From Coptodactyla brooksi (Eukaryota; Arthropoda; Insecta; Coleoptera; Scarabaeidae): a stretch of DNA of 33,514 bases. Location: positions 1-33,514 of the forward strand of contig JAWQRM010000060.1 of assembly GCA_033557675.1 (NCBI GenBank), read 5' to 3'. Positions within the stretch are counted from its first letter, which is position 1. Each line of letters begins with the position of its first letter. Below are positions 26,601 through 30,800 of the stretch, one piece after another. The notes under the pieces are model-generated. The model made no database searches and had not been told where the DNA came from. It was given only the letters and a program-made list of their open reading frames with translations. The translations under genes were made by a program, and so were the position numbers.

Positions 26601-29600
26601 TTTCATCCTGTATCCAAATATATAATTATTTTTAATTAATACTTTTAGTATGTCGAGATAACCTCAAAATTAAAATGGAGAAAAACAATTGAGGACTACC
26701 GGCTTTAACTTCGTTATCTTTCCAGATAGACCCGTCGTGTTTGGGCTTAAATTTCATCGTTTTTTGTCTAGTTTCGGAATATGTTAAAACAAATCACATA
26801 GTCGTTCTTACGTAAGATATAAAGCTCGGTTTTAATAATACAATTTTGATTACATAAATGGGCGGAGCGCTTAAGTAACTTTAGATTCTTAATCTACGTG
26901 AAAAGTCCTTTAATTCGATGGGTCACATCGTACGGTTATCTTTAAAACTAAGAAATTAGGATATTCAAGATGGCCGCTTGTCTAAAAAACAATTGAACGC
27001 CGCTATGTTGTTTTTTTGAAATAAACCTATCGAGTTTGTACTTAAATTAAAGCATTTTTCACCCTGTGTCCAAATCTGTAATTATTTTTAATTAATGCTT
27101 TAAAAATCAAAATGGAGAAAAACAATTGACGACTACCAGCTTTAACTTCGTTATCTTTAGAGATAGACCCGTCGTGTTTGGGCTTAAATTTCATCGTTTT
27201 TCGCCGAGATTTCAGATTTATCAAAAGAAATTCGCACGGGACTTTAGTAATTGGAATGCGGCGATGGGAAATCGAACAATTACGCATTCTTCTCAGAGAA
27301 ACGTATAGGTACACCCGGCGTTCTAGTCCGTTGGATTAAATACGTCGTTTTTGTGATGGAGTACAGTCTGTGCAGTACAGATTCCCATGAGAAAGTGTTC
27401 TTTGTGAGAGAATTTCATTTCACGCTCCGAAGAATGTTGTTATACAGCCCTCTTTGGGAGTCATTAATAATAGTTTTCGATGATTTGATAAGGCGGGCTC
27501 GCGCTCGTTCGAAAAACAAAGACGGCTTGTCGTCCACATGCCAAAACTGTTGACGTTGTGTTAAGGTCTAAATTGGTCGCACAAATTAGTCACCCTAACA
27601 GTAATTCTGGGAATGTTAATGTAACCTTGAGACCCCCCTTCGGTCTTATTACATTTCCCGTTGGCCGCCACTTTGAGGTCCAACAGATCTTCGATGTCTT
27701 CTTTTTTTTTCTTTAAACTTGCAAGTAAATGGCCGCAAATAGAATAGAAGTGTAACCGTCTCTCGCATATCTCGCAGGTACACGCCCATGTTTGACCTTC
27801 GCTTTCGCAGAATTCTGCATAGTTTTATGTGGAACGGGTGTTGCGTTCGTTTACAGTTCTAATTATGCGCTTCTTTACGTTGTAATTAATGGCAAGGCAT
27901 GACTAAGCCAGCGTTACGAGGAAAAGTAAATATTGTCGCAATTCTCGGTTGTGTTCGTTCCCCCTTCCATTTTGAAAAGCGATTGGTAAACGTTGCGACA
28001 AGTTTCGCAAGTTATGTGCAACAACAATTTTACCTGTACGTTTCCGAGCGTACGAATGGGAATCTAGCGCTAAAATGTACACGTACCTGTTGTAGTAACA
28101 TTAGGAAGTCGTATTTAGTGAACGCACATCGATTACCACATTCTTGCCTCGGTTATTTCAGGACCCCGGTATACAACACCTCCCCTTAACGTGTTTACCC
28201 GACAAAGTGAATACGAGACTTAATTTAATTTTATTATGTAAGCGTTTCAGTGAACCGTACGTTGCACTTACAGATCGATACTTTAAAAGTTACTCCTGCC
28301 AGGTGACACGCCTCTTAACTGAATAATAAAGCAGCAGAATAACAGGTGTGTGTGTGTATGTATGCGTGTACAAAACCATCTTAACCGCAATAGTTATTTA
28401 CGAGGGGTGTAATTAGGTTGAATTATAGTGCACAATTGCAATCTCTAATAACACTAACACAGAATTGTAAAAAATACTTTACCGAAATGGTGTTAAAAGG
28501 TCGCCAAACGAACAAAAAGGTGCATAGCCGCTTCAACGGCTTCAAATTCTTAATCTACGGAAAAAATCCTTTAATTTGATGGGTCGCACCGTATAGTTAT
28601 CTTCAAAACCAAAGAAGTTACACCATCCAAGATGGCGGCTTGCACAAAAACAATTGAACGCTACTCTGTTATTTTTTTAAGATAAACCCACCGAGTTTGT
28701 ACTCAAATTAAAGCATTTTTCACTCTGTATCCAAATATGTAGTTATTTTTAATTAATGCTTTTAATAAATCGAGATAACCTTAAAATTAAAAAGGAGAAA
28801 AACAATTGAAGACTACCATCTTTAACTTCTTTATCTTTAAAGACAGACCCGTCGTGTTTGGGCTCAAATTTCATCGTTTTTTTATCTAGTTTCGAAATGT
28901 ATTAAACAAATCACATAATCCTCCTTGTGTAAGACATAAAGCTCGGTTTTAATACTACAATCATGTTTGTATAAATGTGCATAGCGCTCAAGTAATTTTA
29001 CATTCTTAATCCACGAGAAAATTCCTTTAATTTGATGGGTCACATCGTACGGTTATCTTTAAAACTAAAAATTTCGACGTTCAAGATGGCCGCTCGCCCT
29101 AAAAAACAATTGAAGGCTGGTCTGTTGCTTTTTTTTTAAATAAACCTATCGAGTTTGTACTTAAATTAAAGCATTTTTCACCCTGTATCCAAATATGTAG
29201 TTATTTTTAATTAATGCTTTTAATAAGTCGAGATAACCTTAAAATTAAAAAAGAGAAAAACAATTGACGACTACCATCTTTAACTTCGTTATCTTTAGAC
29301 ACAGACCCGTCGTGTTTGGGCTTAAATTTCATCGTTTTTTGTCTAGTTTCGAAATGTATTAAACAAATTACATAATCCTTCTTGTGTAACATATAAAGAT
29401 ACGTGTTTTAACAGTACAATTTTGATTGTATAAATATGTATAACGCTCAAGTAATTTTAGATTCGTAATCTACGAGAAAAGTCCTTTAATTTGATGGGTC
29501 ACATCGTGCGGTTATCTTTAAAACTAAAAATGTCGACATTCAAGATGGCCGCTCGCCCCAAAAAAACAATTGAACGCTGCTCTGTTGTTTTTCAAAATAA

Positions 29601-30500
29601 ACCTATCGAGTTTGTACTCAAATTAAAGCAATTTTCCCGCCGGATCCAAATATGTAGTTATTTGTAACGATTAAGGGCGTTTTCGACAAAAATATACGGG
29701 CGATGGCAATTTTTCTCTATAGATTCTTAATCCTCGTCGGAAATCCTTCGATTCGAGCCGTCGCACGACGCGGTTATCTCTTAAAATGCCGAGATAACCT
29801 CAAAATCGAAACAGAGAAAAACAATTGACGGCTATATCTCTAACTCTGTTATCTTTAGAGGTACCCCCGTCGCGTTCGGGTTCGAATTTCGGGATTTTTC
29901 GTCGAGATTTCAAATCTGCGAACAAAAAGTAAATCTGGGATAACAATTCTTGCAGACTATAATTGAATCGGGTTATTCTTGAAGTTATCAAAAGTTTCCC
30001 GTGCTTTATTTACTCTGAATCGTGTGCGCGTATCGTAAATTCTCGAAAACAATCGTGGGAAGTTATCTCATTCGTTTTCCATTGTTTACAACTCGCGCTC
30101 GTATCGGAATCTCGAAGAAATTTCAAACAAAAGTCAGTCAGATGCGTGCGTCATATGTTAGGTCGGTATAGAAAAAAAAAGACTTTCAATTATGAACAAT
30201 TACAAGGAAAAAAGAGGCAGGTACGAGACCGCCAATAATTGGCAATAAAAAATTCAATGGCACAGCCGCCTGCAATACAAATCACGCGTTTCAAATAAGC
30301 AAAACAAAAGCCGAACGTACAGGAATGTCAACAAAGAATGCCGATGGAATTTCTCAACTAACCATCCCGCAAAAGATACCACAAACTTTATTTCGTCCTT
30401 CGGAGGGAACAGGTACGAGAGAAACACGAGAAAAAAAAACGCATTCACTTACTTCAGGTAGGCTGCCGAGGAGAGAATTGTTATTCGTCAGGTTCTCCAT
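2441..30500 (-). CDS. pyd: polychaetoid / ZO-1 junction scaffold, 20 coding exons
   Basis: This is a MAGUK scaffold of cell-cell junctions. ZO-1 proteins sit under the membrane and link junction proteins to actin. Coding exons, 5' to 3': 30453-30500, 24411-24574, 22933-23159, 22220-22858, 22071-22137, 21712-21862, 21382-21655, 21152-21324, 19457-19628, 19180-19396, 18945-19122, 15152-15373, 14016-14404, 13541-13649, 13131-13489, 10317-10701, 9913-10244, 5330-5790, 5006-5047, 2441-2622. They sum to 4791 nt, 1596 aa plus stop, with every phase matching. Approximate domains are PDZ1 19-110 (GYGFGI loop), PDZ2 136-217, PDZ3 384-463 (SVGIRLTGG), SH3 478-545, GUK-like 600-765, a disordered proline-, histidine- and asparagine-rich tail 771-1450, and ZU5 1465-1596 ending KVDHF. 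The GUK loop [10 protein letters not shown] lacks the ATP-binding P-loop glycines, as in other ZO proteins, so it should be a catalytically dead binding module. The 5' end is the least certain part, because ZO genes often use several first exons. Confidence 0.93.
3256..3966 (+). pseudogene. decayed Crypton-type tyrosine recombinase
   Basis: Translation from ATG 3256 gives [20 protein letters not shown] and a following NKFMNW, the N-terminal pattern of the Crypton/tyrosine-recombinase family of insect genomes. Across several frameshifts and stops come [14 protein letters not shown], then [25 protein letters not shown], and [14 protein letters not shown] followed by RSSAVAE. TGHRFR with the nearby LLxLxQHxDWRSS-like block corresponds to the C-terminal catalytic HxxR and H/W region of tyrosine recombinases. 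The middle of the catalytic domain is deleted or scrambled. It cannot make a protein. The Merlin element begins about 25 bp downstream. Confidence 0.75.
3989..4879 (+). mobile_element. Merlin-like DNA transposon with terminal inverted repeats
   Basis: Both ends carry the same roughly 80-bp sequence in opposite orientation. The left arm is about 3989-4090 and begins AACCCACTA; the right arm is about 4795-4879. Shared blocks include GAAATTTTACAG, TTTTTCGA and TTTTAATAAAAAT. Between them is a degenerate transposase frame (4100-4555). The left arm has a short insertion relative to the right, and I see no convincing target-site duplication. The element lies within the last pyd intron. Confidence 0.7.
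4100..4555 (+). pseudogene. truncated Merlin/ISXO2-type transposase
   Basis: The frame reads [13 protein letters not shown], a zinc-ribbon-like start with a degenerate second half. [20 protein letters not shown] follows, then [17 protein letters not shown]. The IGGP..EIDE block is the first catalytic aspartate region of the ISXO2/IS1595-like DDE domain used by Merlin elements. The frame ends at a stop soon after. Downstream [13 protein letters not shown] coding is out of frame, and the second and third acidic residues are missing. It is inactive. No host role is suggested. Confidence 0.7.
4919..4975 (-). mobile_element. mariner end fragment
   Basis: The reverse complement starts TTGGGTTGTTCGGAAAGTAA and then jumps to a piece matching the sub-terminal CATTCTAAAC...TATGC part of the mariner copy at 17013. 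The bases between are deleted. It lies just outside the 42-bp microexon. Confidence 0.65.
5006..5047 (-). CDS. pyd: pyd exon 19: 42-bp ZU5 microexon
   Basis: Reads (G)[13 protein letters not shown](G), residues 1523-1537. The acceptor is GTTTGTAG and the donor GTATGT, with 2 nt and 1 nt of split glycine codons that match exons 18 and 20. The sequence aligns with the [14 protein letters not shown] block of vertebrate ZO-1, so without it the ZU5 fold would lose a strand. Confidence 0.93.
5330..5790 (-). CDS. pyd: pyd exon 18: basic linker and start of ZU5
   Basis: Encodes residues 1369-1523. A lysine-rich stretch ([20 protein letters not shown]) precedes the ZU5 start, [17 protein letters not shown], and the conserved core [18 protein letters not shown]. 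The acceptor TATAG follows a long pyrimidine tract. The donor is GTATAA. Confidence 0.94.
5859..5864 (-). promoter_or_regulatory. polyadenylation signal of the nested gene
   Basis: AATAAA on the minus strand, about 48 nt after the nested gene's TAA and about 70 nt before the acceptor of pyd exon 18. The nested transcript can therefore end inside the pyd intron. Confidence 0.7.
5912..6607 (-). CDS. nested two-exon multi-pass membrane protein, unrecognised
   Basis: Exons are 6209-6607 (133 codons) and 5912-6154 (80 codons plus TAA), giving 213 aa. The donor is GTAACT, the acceptor TTTTTGTAG, phase 0. The ATG at 6607 is preceded in frame by TAG. Hydrophobic segments lie near residues 38-55, 66-80, 104-130, 146-165, 168-178 and 183-204, so five or six membrane spans are likely. 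The N-terminal 35 residues and the C-terminal RHLLKKID are polar. There is no signal peptide and no motif I can name. Codon use is GC-rich and the frame is clean in both exons, unlike the transposon relics nearby. It lies on the same strand as pyd within the intron between pyd exons 17 and 18, and so could be a separate transcription unit. Alternative: an unusual alternative pyd product, which is unlikely because the frame has its own start, stop and poly(A) signal. Confidence 0.8.
6608..7150. other. 5' flank of the nested gene and repeat DNA
   Basis: The first 170 bp are less AT-rich and would hold the promoter of the nested gene; I see no clear TATA box. The stretch 6781-6868 recurs in diverged form at 7493-7580. 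No gene is seen. Confidence 0.4.
6781..6868 (+). repeat. diverged direct repeat, left copy (partner 7493-7580)
   Basis: Shares TGTTAGTTCT, GTTAGG, ATTATTCTAC and a TGC(A/G)TGCT block with 7493-7580 in the same order. The pair brackets the hAT fragment. Confidence 0.55.
7151..7474 (-). pseudogene. hAT-superfamily (ZBED5/GTF2IRD2-like) transposase fragment
   Basis: The 107-residue frame contains [18 protein letters not shown], then [19 protein letters not shown], and ends [19 protein letters not shown] plus [11 protein letters not shown]. This LKAF..KL.LWE ... F..RF.DF ... NPF..DVE..P..LQ.ELIELQ pattern belongs to the C-terminal half of hAT transposases and the host proteins derived from them. 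Neither the DDE core nor an N-terminal zinc finger is visible nearby. It is a relic inside a pyd intron. Confidence 0.7.
7493..7580 (+). repeat. diverged direct repeat, right copy (partner 6781-6868)
   Basis: The same ordered blocks as 6781-6868, with substitutions. Confidence 0.55.
7674..8140. repeat. long imperfect palindrome
   Basis: The outer arms 7677-7712 and 8100-8136 are inverted copies (ending TATACTCTTCT and starting AGAAGAGTATA). The inner arms 7768-7796 and 7861-7890 are also inverted (GTTTTGCTTCTTGTTCGTTG against its complement). The centre is near 7835-7850 around AATATATATC. The right half ends with a GGTCGAAACTGG motif resembling hammerhead-bearing Penelope-like repeats. It directly precedes the LINE at 8290. 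Confidence 0.7.
8290..9671 (+). mobile_element. decayed non-LTR retrotransposon (LINE) 3' portion
   Basis: The reverse-transcriptase fragments read in order, with frameshifts: [37 protein letters not shown] then [31 protein letters not shown] (the catalytic FADD box, decayed to FADG), and finally [21 protein letters not shown] (AAAT)n tail closes the element at 9652-9671. It lies in the sense orientation opposite to pyd, in the intron between exons 17 and 18. It is inactive. Confidence 0.8.
9672..9912. other. intron remainder with no feature
   Basis: AT-rich intron sequence between the LINE tail and pyd exon 17. I see nothing in it. Confidence 0.5.
9913..10244 (-). CDS. pyd: pyd exon 17: disordered tail
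   Basis: Residues 1259-1369, from [18 protein letters not shown] to [12 protein letters not shown]. Tyrosine-, asparagine- and proline-rich, no fold expected. The donor is GTAAGT and the acceptor GTTTCAG. Confidence 0.92.
10317..10701 (-). CDS. pyd: pyd exon 16: proline-rich tail
   Basis: Residues 1130-1258, beginning [16 protein letters not shown] and ending GKSHSNPV. It contains the proline run [15 protein letters not shown], a likely SH3- or EVH1-type ligand, plus His/Met/Gln-rich stretches. Confidence 0.92.
10702..11430. other. intron sequence, no recognised feature
   Basis: AT-rich intron DNA between pyd exons 15 and 16. No coding relic or structured repeat stands out before the duplication at 11430. 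Confidence 0.4.
11430..12070 (+). repeat. tandemly duplicated ~300-bp insect repeat
   Basis: Two diverged units in direct order start near 11430 and 11720. Shared blocks in order: TTTTTAAATG, CTGTACAT or CTTGTATA, TTTTTTAAG, CCTTATAA, TTAATTATTATATA, GAACTGTT, TCAAATAAAAGTTGCA, GAAACTATTTTTGAAT and ACAGGGTG. The CAGGGTG and AAATGAAAC..CCTGTA blocks are typical of short insect interspersed elements. Confidence 0.65.
12264..12289 (+). other. perfect 11-bp stem-loop
   Basis: The arms AAAAAGCTCTC and GAGAGCTTTTT close a CTGT loop and are followed by more T residues. It looks like a terminator hairpin but sits in an intron, with no pol III or bacterial gene beside it. It is probably part of a repeat. 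Confidence 0.6.
12440..12575 (+). repeat. Penelope-type repeat piece with hammerhead-like core
   Basis: CTGAAGA at 12454, a GATT/AATC stem with ATTT loop at 62-73, then GAAAC at 12474. These are the three conserved blocks of a hammerhead ribozyme, but stems I and III pair poorly. The segment beyond it (ACTAGTTAAGCC ... AGAAGAGTAT) matches the right half of the palindrome at 8040-8110, so this is one repeat family. Confidence 0.5.
12838..12990 (-). mobile_element. mariner 5' end fragment
   Basis: The reverse complement begins TTGGGTTGTTCAGAAAGTAA after a TA, continues with the untranslated leader shared with 17013, and stops just after the transposase start (GAGAATCAAAAGCAGCATTT). The rest of the element is missing. 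Confidence 0.75.
13131..13489 (-). CDS. pyd: pyd exon 15: disordered tail
   Basis: Residues 1011-1130, from [18 protein letters not shown] to [12 protein letters not shown]. Ser/Asn/His-rich. GC-rich codons contrast with the AT-rich introns. The donor is GTATTG and the acceptor TTGATAG. Confidence 0.9.
13541..13649 (-). CDS. pyd: pyd exon 14: disordered tail
   Basis: Residues 974-1010, [15 protein letters not shown] to [11 protein letters not shown] short 109-bp exon with acceptor ATTTTAG and donor GTGAGT. Confidence 0.9.
13662..13985 (+). mobile_element. internally deleted copy of the LINE at 8290-9671
   Basis: The 5' part (AAATTTCTGTGG, then AATATAAATCCTA and AGATAATACAGAAAACCTTT) matches about 8190-8455. 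At about 13892 it jumps straight to the LINE 3' end (ATACTGCATTTAATGTATTG), matching 9585-9665. About 1.1 kb of coding region is missing. Confidence 0.75.
14016..14404 (-). CDS. pyd: pyd exon 13: disordered tail
   Basis: Residues 845-974, [20 protein letters not shown] to STPTKSNG. It contains [13 protein letters not shown], a plausible SH3-binding stretch. The donor is GTAAGT and the acceptor TGTTTAG. Confidence 0.92.
14480..15085 (-). mobile_element. LINE reverse-transcriptase C-terminal relic
   Basis: The minus-strand translation reads [20 protein letters not shown], then [21 protein letters not shown], and [20 protein letters not shown]. This is the xWLKxNKLxLNxxKTKYM ... YLGxxIDxxLSWxxHI pattern that follows the FADD box of non-LTR reverse transcriptases. 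Stops interrupt it. It lies in the intron between pyd exons 12 and 13, in sense with pyd. Confidence 0.75.
15152..15373 (-). CDS. pyd: pyd exon 12: conserved linker after GUK
   Basis: Residues 771-844: [15 protein letters not shown], then [19 protein letters not shown], ending DVLPPYQ. Exactly 74 codons, phase 0 at both ends. The sequence closely matches the region after GUK in insect pyd. Confidence 0.95.
15374..17010. other. intron sequence with one unassigned coding-like relic
   Basis: A short TTAGGG-like stretch lies at 15498-15522 and is too degenerate to call a telomeric repeat. Around 16250-16390 a plus-strand frame gives [18 protein letters not shown] and YKRAA, which looks like decayed transposon coding sequence of a family I cannot name. 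The rest is AT-rich with no feature. Confidence 0.35.
17013..18070 (+). mobile_element. mariner-family element, deleted and carrying internal repeats
   Basis: The ends are inverted (TTGGATTGTTTGGAAAG and, reversed, TTAGGTTGTTTGGAAAG) and each is flanked by TA, the mariner target. The transposase starts at ATG 17197 ([20 protein letters not shown], the helix-turn-helix N-terminus). It resumes at about 17725 with [20 protein letters not shown] and ends with [11 protein letters not shown] then LLERWQKM. The catalytic D-D-D core between is replaced by a tandem array. Confidence 0.85.
17328..17745 (+). repeat. three-unit tandem array inside the mariner element
   Basis: Units of about 125-140 bp start near 17328, 17456 and 17600. 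Each opens TGGTCTGCAAAATTTTTTGC, passes through GGGAG, CACGATC or CACAATC, and TTCTAAAGTGTA, and ends ACAAATAAATTG. The motif seems derived from the codons after the helix-turn-helix (WFAKF..). Confidence 0.75.
18071..18260 (-). other. possible 3' UTR of the short pyd isoform
   Basis: Sequence downstream of the alternative stop. It has no AATAAA in the first 200 nt; the nearest I see on this strand is near 17877. The mariner element begins only 190 nt beyond the stop, so the 3' UTR may run into it. Confidence 0.35.
18261..18857 (-). CDS. pyd: pyd alternative 3'-terminal exon (short isoform)
   Basis: Open for 198 codons plus TAA directly after the acceptor GGTTTCAG. It begins [18 protein letters not shown] in phase 0, exactly the phase left by exon 11, so splicing 11 to this exon gives an uninterrupted protein of 968 aa. 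It has a basic arginine-rich patch ([18 protein letters not shown]), an Asn-rich middle, and ends [12 protein letters not shown]. No known domain. Its codons are GC-richer than the surrounding intron and no stop breaks it. The isoform would keep PDZ1-3, SH3 and GUK but lose the tail and ZU5. RNA evidence is lacking. Confidence 0.7.
   Translation of the reverse strand, partial: LNYDMFTDIYFPFVTLKPRARSLPARYRASRPRVRKTNPPASMYAASECPFHFPFPFDSQSQLSLNGGLLPNVYQNQNQSYASTFRNYRVPNVCKNNNINNSNSNGHLFLNTNDNRNYYNNCGGREDDYDFLKPVSVKIQPKDTNLNAARRYNVLGVKTANFESRNFDQSNDYERLYSVPIKFDLRSQIIQEELYGEI
18945..19122 (-). CDS. pyd: pyd exon 11: end of the GUK-like domain
   Basis: Residues 711-770, [20 protein letters not shown] to [12 protein letters not shown]. 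The last strand and helix of the GUK fold; the WMSETK end matches the WVSEGK of vertebrate ZO-1. The donor GTGAGC can join exon 12 or the alternative terminal exon. Confidence 0.96.
19180..19396 (-). CDS. pyd: pyd exon 10: GUK-like domain, middle
   Basis: Residues 639-711, with [39 protein letters not shown] and QLRQGLPK. The acceptor is a tandem AAGCAG. I chose the downstream CAG; using AAG instead would change Gln to Pro-Glu. Confidence 0.93.
19457..19628 (-). CDS. pyd: pyd exon 9: GUK-like domain, start
   Basis: Residues 582-639: [20 protein letters not shown], then [20 protein letters not shown]. The loop after FGP lacks the glycines and lysine of an active guanylate kinase. The donor is GTAAGT and the acceptor TTTTTAG. 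Confidence 0.96.
19629..21151. other. intron 8 with local duplications
   Basis: AT-rich. Two diverged copies of a ~150-bp sequence lie at about 19840-19985 and 20145-20300 (shared GAAAATTACTT, AAATTGAACAAGTAATAA, AGAAGAT). A tandem duplication at 20698-21078 adjoins exon 8. There is no gene. Confidence 0.5.
20698..21078 (+). repeat. 191-bp tandem duplication with an internal palindrome
   Basis: Units 20698-20888 and 20889-21078 are highly similar throughout. Each ends with an inverted pair, GCATTGTTGCCACA and TTTGGCAACATTGT, around TAAACTGTCAAA, so the RNA or single strand can fold back. Confidence 0.8.
21152..21324 (-). CDS. pyd: pyd exon 8: end of SH3 and hinge
   Basis: Residues 524-581. 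[17 protein letters not shown] closes the SH3 fold; [20 protein letters not shown] is the basic SH3-GUK hinge. The donor is GTGAGA and the acceptor TTTCAG. Confidence 0.95.
21382..21655 (-). CDS. pyd: pyd exon 7: end of PDZ3 and SH3
   Basis: Residues 433-524. [19 protein letters not shown] finishes PDZ3; [36 protein letters not shown] and GCWQVFRIG form the SH3. Confidence 0.96.
21712..21862 (-). CDS. pyd: pyd exon 6: PDZ3 core
   Basis: Residues 382-432: [20 protein letters not shown] through [16 protein letters not shown]. The ligand-binding loop is SVGIRL. The donor after AAA is GTTCGT, weaker than the others in this gene. Confidence 0.94.
22071..22137 (-). CDS. pyd: pyd exon 5: short linker before PDZ3
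   Basis: A 67-bp exon, residues 360-382: [20 protein letters not shown] then QP. Both split codons agree with the neighbours. The donor is GTAAGT and the acceptor TTCTTGCAG. Confidence 0.9.
22220..22858 (-). CDS. pyd: pyd exon 4: PDZ2 and linker
   Basis: Residues 147-360. PDZ2 runs [19 protein letters not shown] through [10 protein letters not shown]. The linker is Ser/Asn/Arg-rich and ends [12 protein letters not shown], a proline-rich SH3-ligand-like run. Confidence 0.95.
22933..23159 (-). CDS. pyd: pyd exon 3: end of PDZ1 and linker
   Basis: Residues 71-147: [36 protein letters not shown], and the linker to PDZ2. The phase joins LLQ of exon 2. The donor is GTAAAT. Confidence 0.96.
23222..24385 (-). 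repeat. four A-type repeat units in pyd intron 2
   Basis: Units lie at about 23222-23425, 23557-23755, 23870-24078 and 24190-24385, all in direct order. Each has AATCCTTTAATTTGA or a variant, GGTCGCACCG, CAAGATGGC(C/G)G, AAAACAATTGAA, and CAAATTAAAGCATTTTTC. They are 150-350 bp apart from start to start, so dispersed-tandem rather than a perfect array. Confidence 0.85.
24411..24574 (-). CDS. pyd: pyd exon 2: start of PDZ1
   Basis: Residues 17-71: [20 protein letters not shown], then [20 protein letters not shown], ending RLLQ. The ligand loop is GYGFGI. The acceptor TTTGCAG precedes GAGAGAGG; the donor is GTGAGT. Confidence 0.97.
24575..25155. other. non-repetitive, GC-rich part of pyd intron 1
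   Basis: About 24650-25030 is free of the A/B repeats and more GC-rich than other introns. It contains TCAAGGTCACC at 24773-24783, a FTZ-F1/ERR-type nuclear-receptor half-site. The frame at 24668-24862 has no recognisable domain. It could hold an enhancer or an internal promoter. Confidence 0.35.
25156..25620 (-). repeat. A-B repeat dimer 1 in pyd intron 1
   Basis: A unit about 25156-25360 (CAAGATGGCGGCTTG at 25241), then B about 25425-25620. B has GAGCCGTCGCACGACG, AAAATGGAGAAAAACAATTG and CCGTCGTGTTTGGGCT. B aligns block by block with A (TCC-TT-AATT, GTCGCAC, GGTTATCT, AACAATTG), so the two are diverged relatives. Confidence 0.8.
25621..26419. other. intron 1 spacer, no gene
   Basis: Unique AT-rich sequence. 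The frame at 26090-26275 shows no domain or splice context. Nothing else noted. Confidence 0.4.
26420..26780 (-). repeat. A-B repeat dimer 2
   Basis: A with CCAAGATGGCGGCTTG at 26511, B from about 26655 with AAAATGGAGAAAAACAATTG and CCGTCGTGTTTGGGCT. Confidence 0.8.
26880..27210 (-). repeat. A-B repeat dimer 3
   Basis: A with TCAAGATGGCCGCTTG near 26965, B from about 27105. The shortest A-B spacing of the set. Confidence 0.8.
27211..28539. other. intron 1 spacer, no gene
   Basis: Unique sequence with a small GT-rich microsatellite at 28346-28370. Several short open frames (27251-27553, 27899-28189) have no motif, no splice context and no codon bias I can detect. No gene supported. Confidence 0.4.
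28540..28900 (-). repeat. A-B repeat dimer 4
   Basis: A with CCAAGATGGCGGCTTG near 28627, B from about 28765. Confidence 0.8.
28995..29350 (-). repeat. A-B repeat dimer 5
   Basis: A with TCAAGATGGCCGCTCG near 29081, B from about 29230. Very similar to dimer 4, including the sequence between dimers (TTTCGAAATGTATTAAACAA), so dimers 4 and 5 look like a recent duplication. Confidence 0.8.
29455..29915 (-). repeat. A-B repeat dimer 6
   Basis: A with TCAAGATGGCCGCTCG near 29540, B about 29725-29910 in its longest form (CGAGCCGTCGCACGACGC, CCCGTCGCGTTCGGGTTCG), resembling B of dimer 1. Confidence 0.8.
29916..30452. other. start of pyd intron 1, no gene
   Basis: Unique intron sequence next to exon 1. 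Frames at 29963-30238 and 30254-30448 lack any domain. Confidence 0.4.
30453..30500 (-). CDS. pyd: pyd exon 1: N-terminus
   Basis: Encodes [16 protein letters not shown], followed by donor GTAAGT, phase 0, matching exon 2. The ATG context is AGAATCATGG. The frame stays open upstream for more than 25 codons (through GCDIEGHESPWLAQAESARI) without an earlier in-frame ATG that I can see, so I start at this ATG. Residues 1-16 are not conserved in ZO proteins, so another first exon remains possible. Confidence 0.75.
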
Positions 30501-30800
30501 GATTCTTGCGCTCTCGGCTTGGGCTAGCCACGGGCTCTCGTGTCCCTCAATGTCGCAGCCAAAGACATTTAAATCTCGCTCGGGACGCGCACTTACCGGA
30601 ATTCCGAGTCCGAGAACCCGAGAGCAAAGTCGCCAGGGAACGCGAACTTTCCGCGCTCGGGACCCGAGTTTTCTTTTCAGTAACTCCGCGAAGGCAAAAT
30701 CGGACGGAGCGAGAAAAAAAACCTAACCTAAGCGTTCGCACTTCGCGACGTACTCGTTTTCGGAGGAGAAACAGCCCAAGAAATCAGAATCTGTCCCTCT
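30501..30800 (-). promoter_or_regulatory. pyd 5' UTR / CpG-rich promoter region
   Basis: Markedly richer in GC and CpG than the surroundings, directly upstream of the pyd start. There is no TATA box or clear initiator. A consensus donor (CCG then GTAAGTGCG) at 30591-30596 suggests an alternative first exon ending at 30597. An out-of-frame upstream ATG at about 30573 ends at TAG before the main start. Confidence 0.5.

Noticed and set aside
27251..28189. Short open frames in intron 1
   Set aside because: No splice context, domain or repeat match.
25475..29991. Recurring minus-strand frames with LKSRRK...KPKHDG-type sequence
   Set aside because: They recur only because the B repeat recurs; the frames are not kept between copies and begin in different places.
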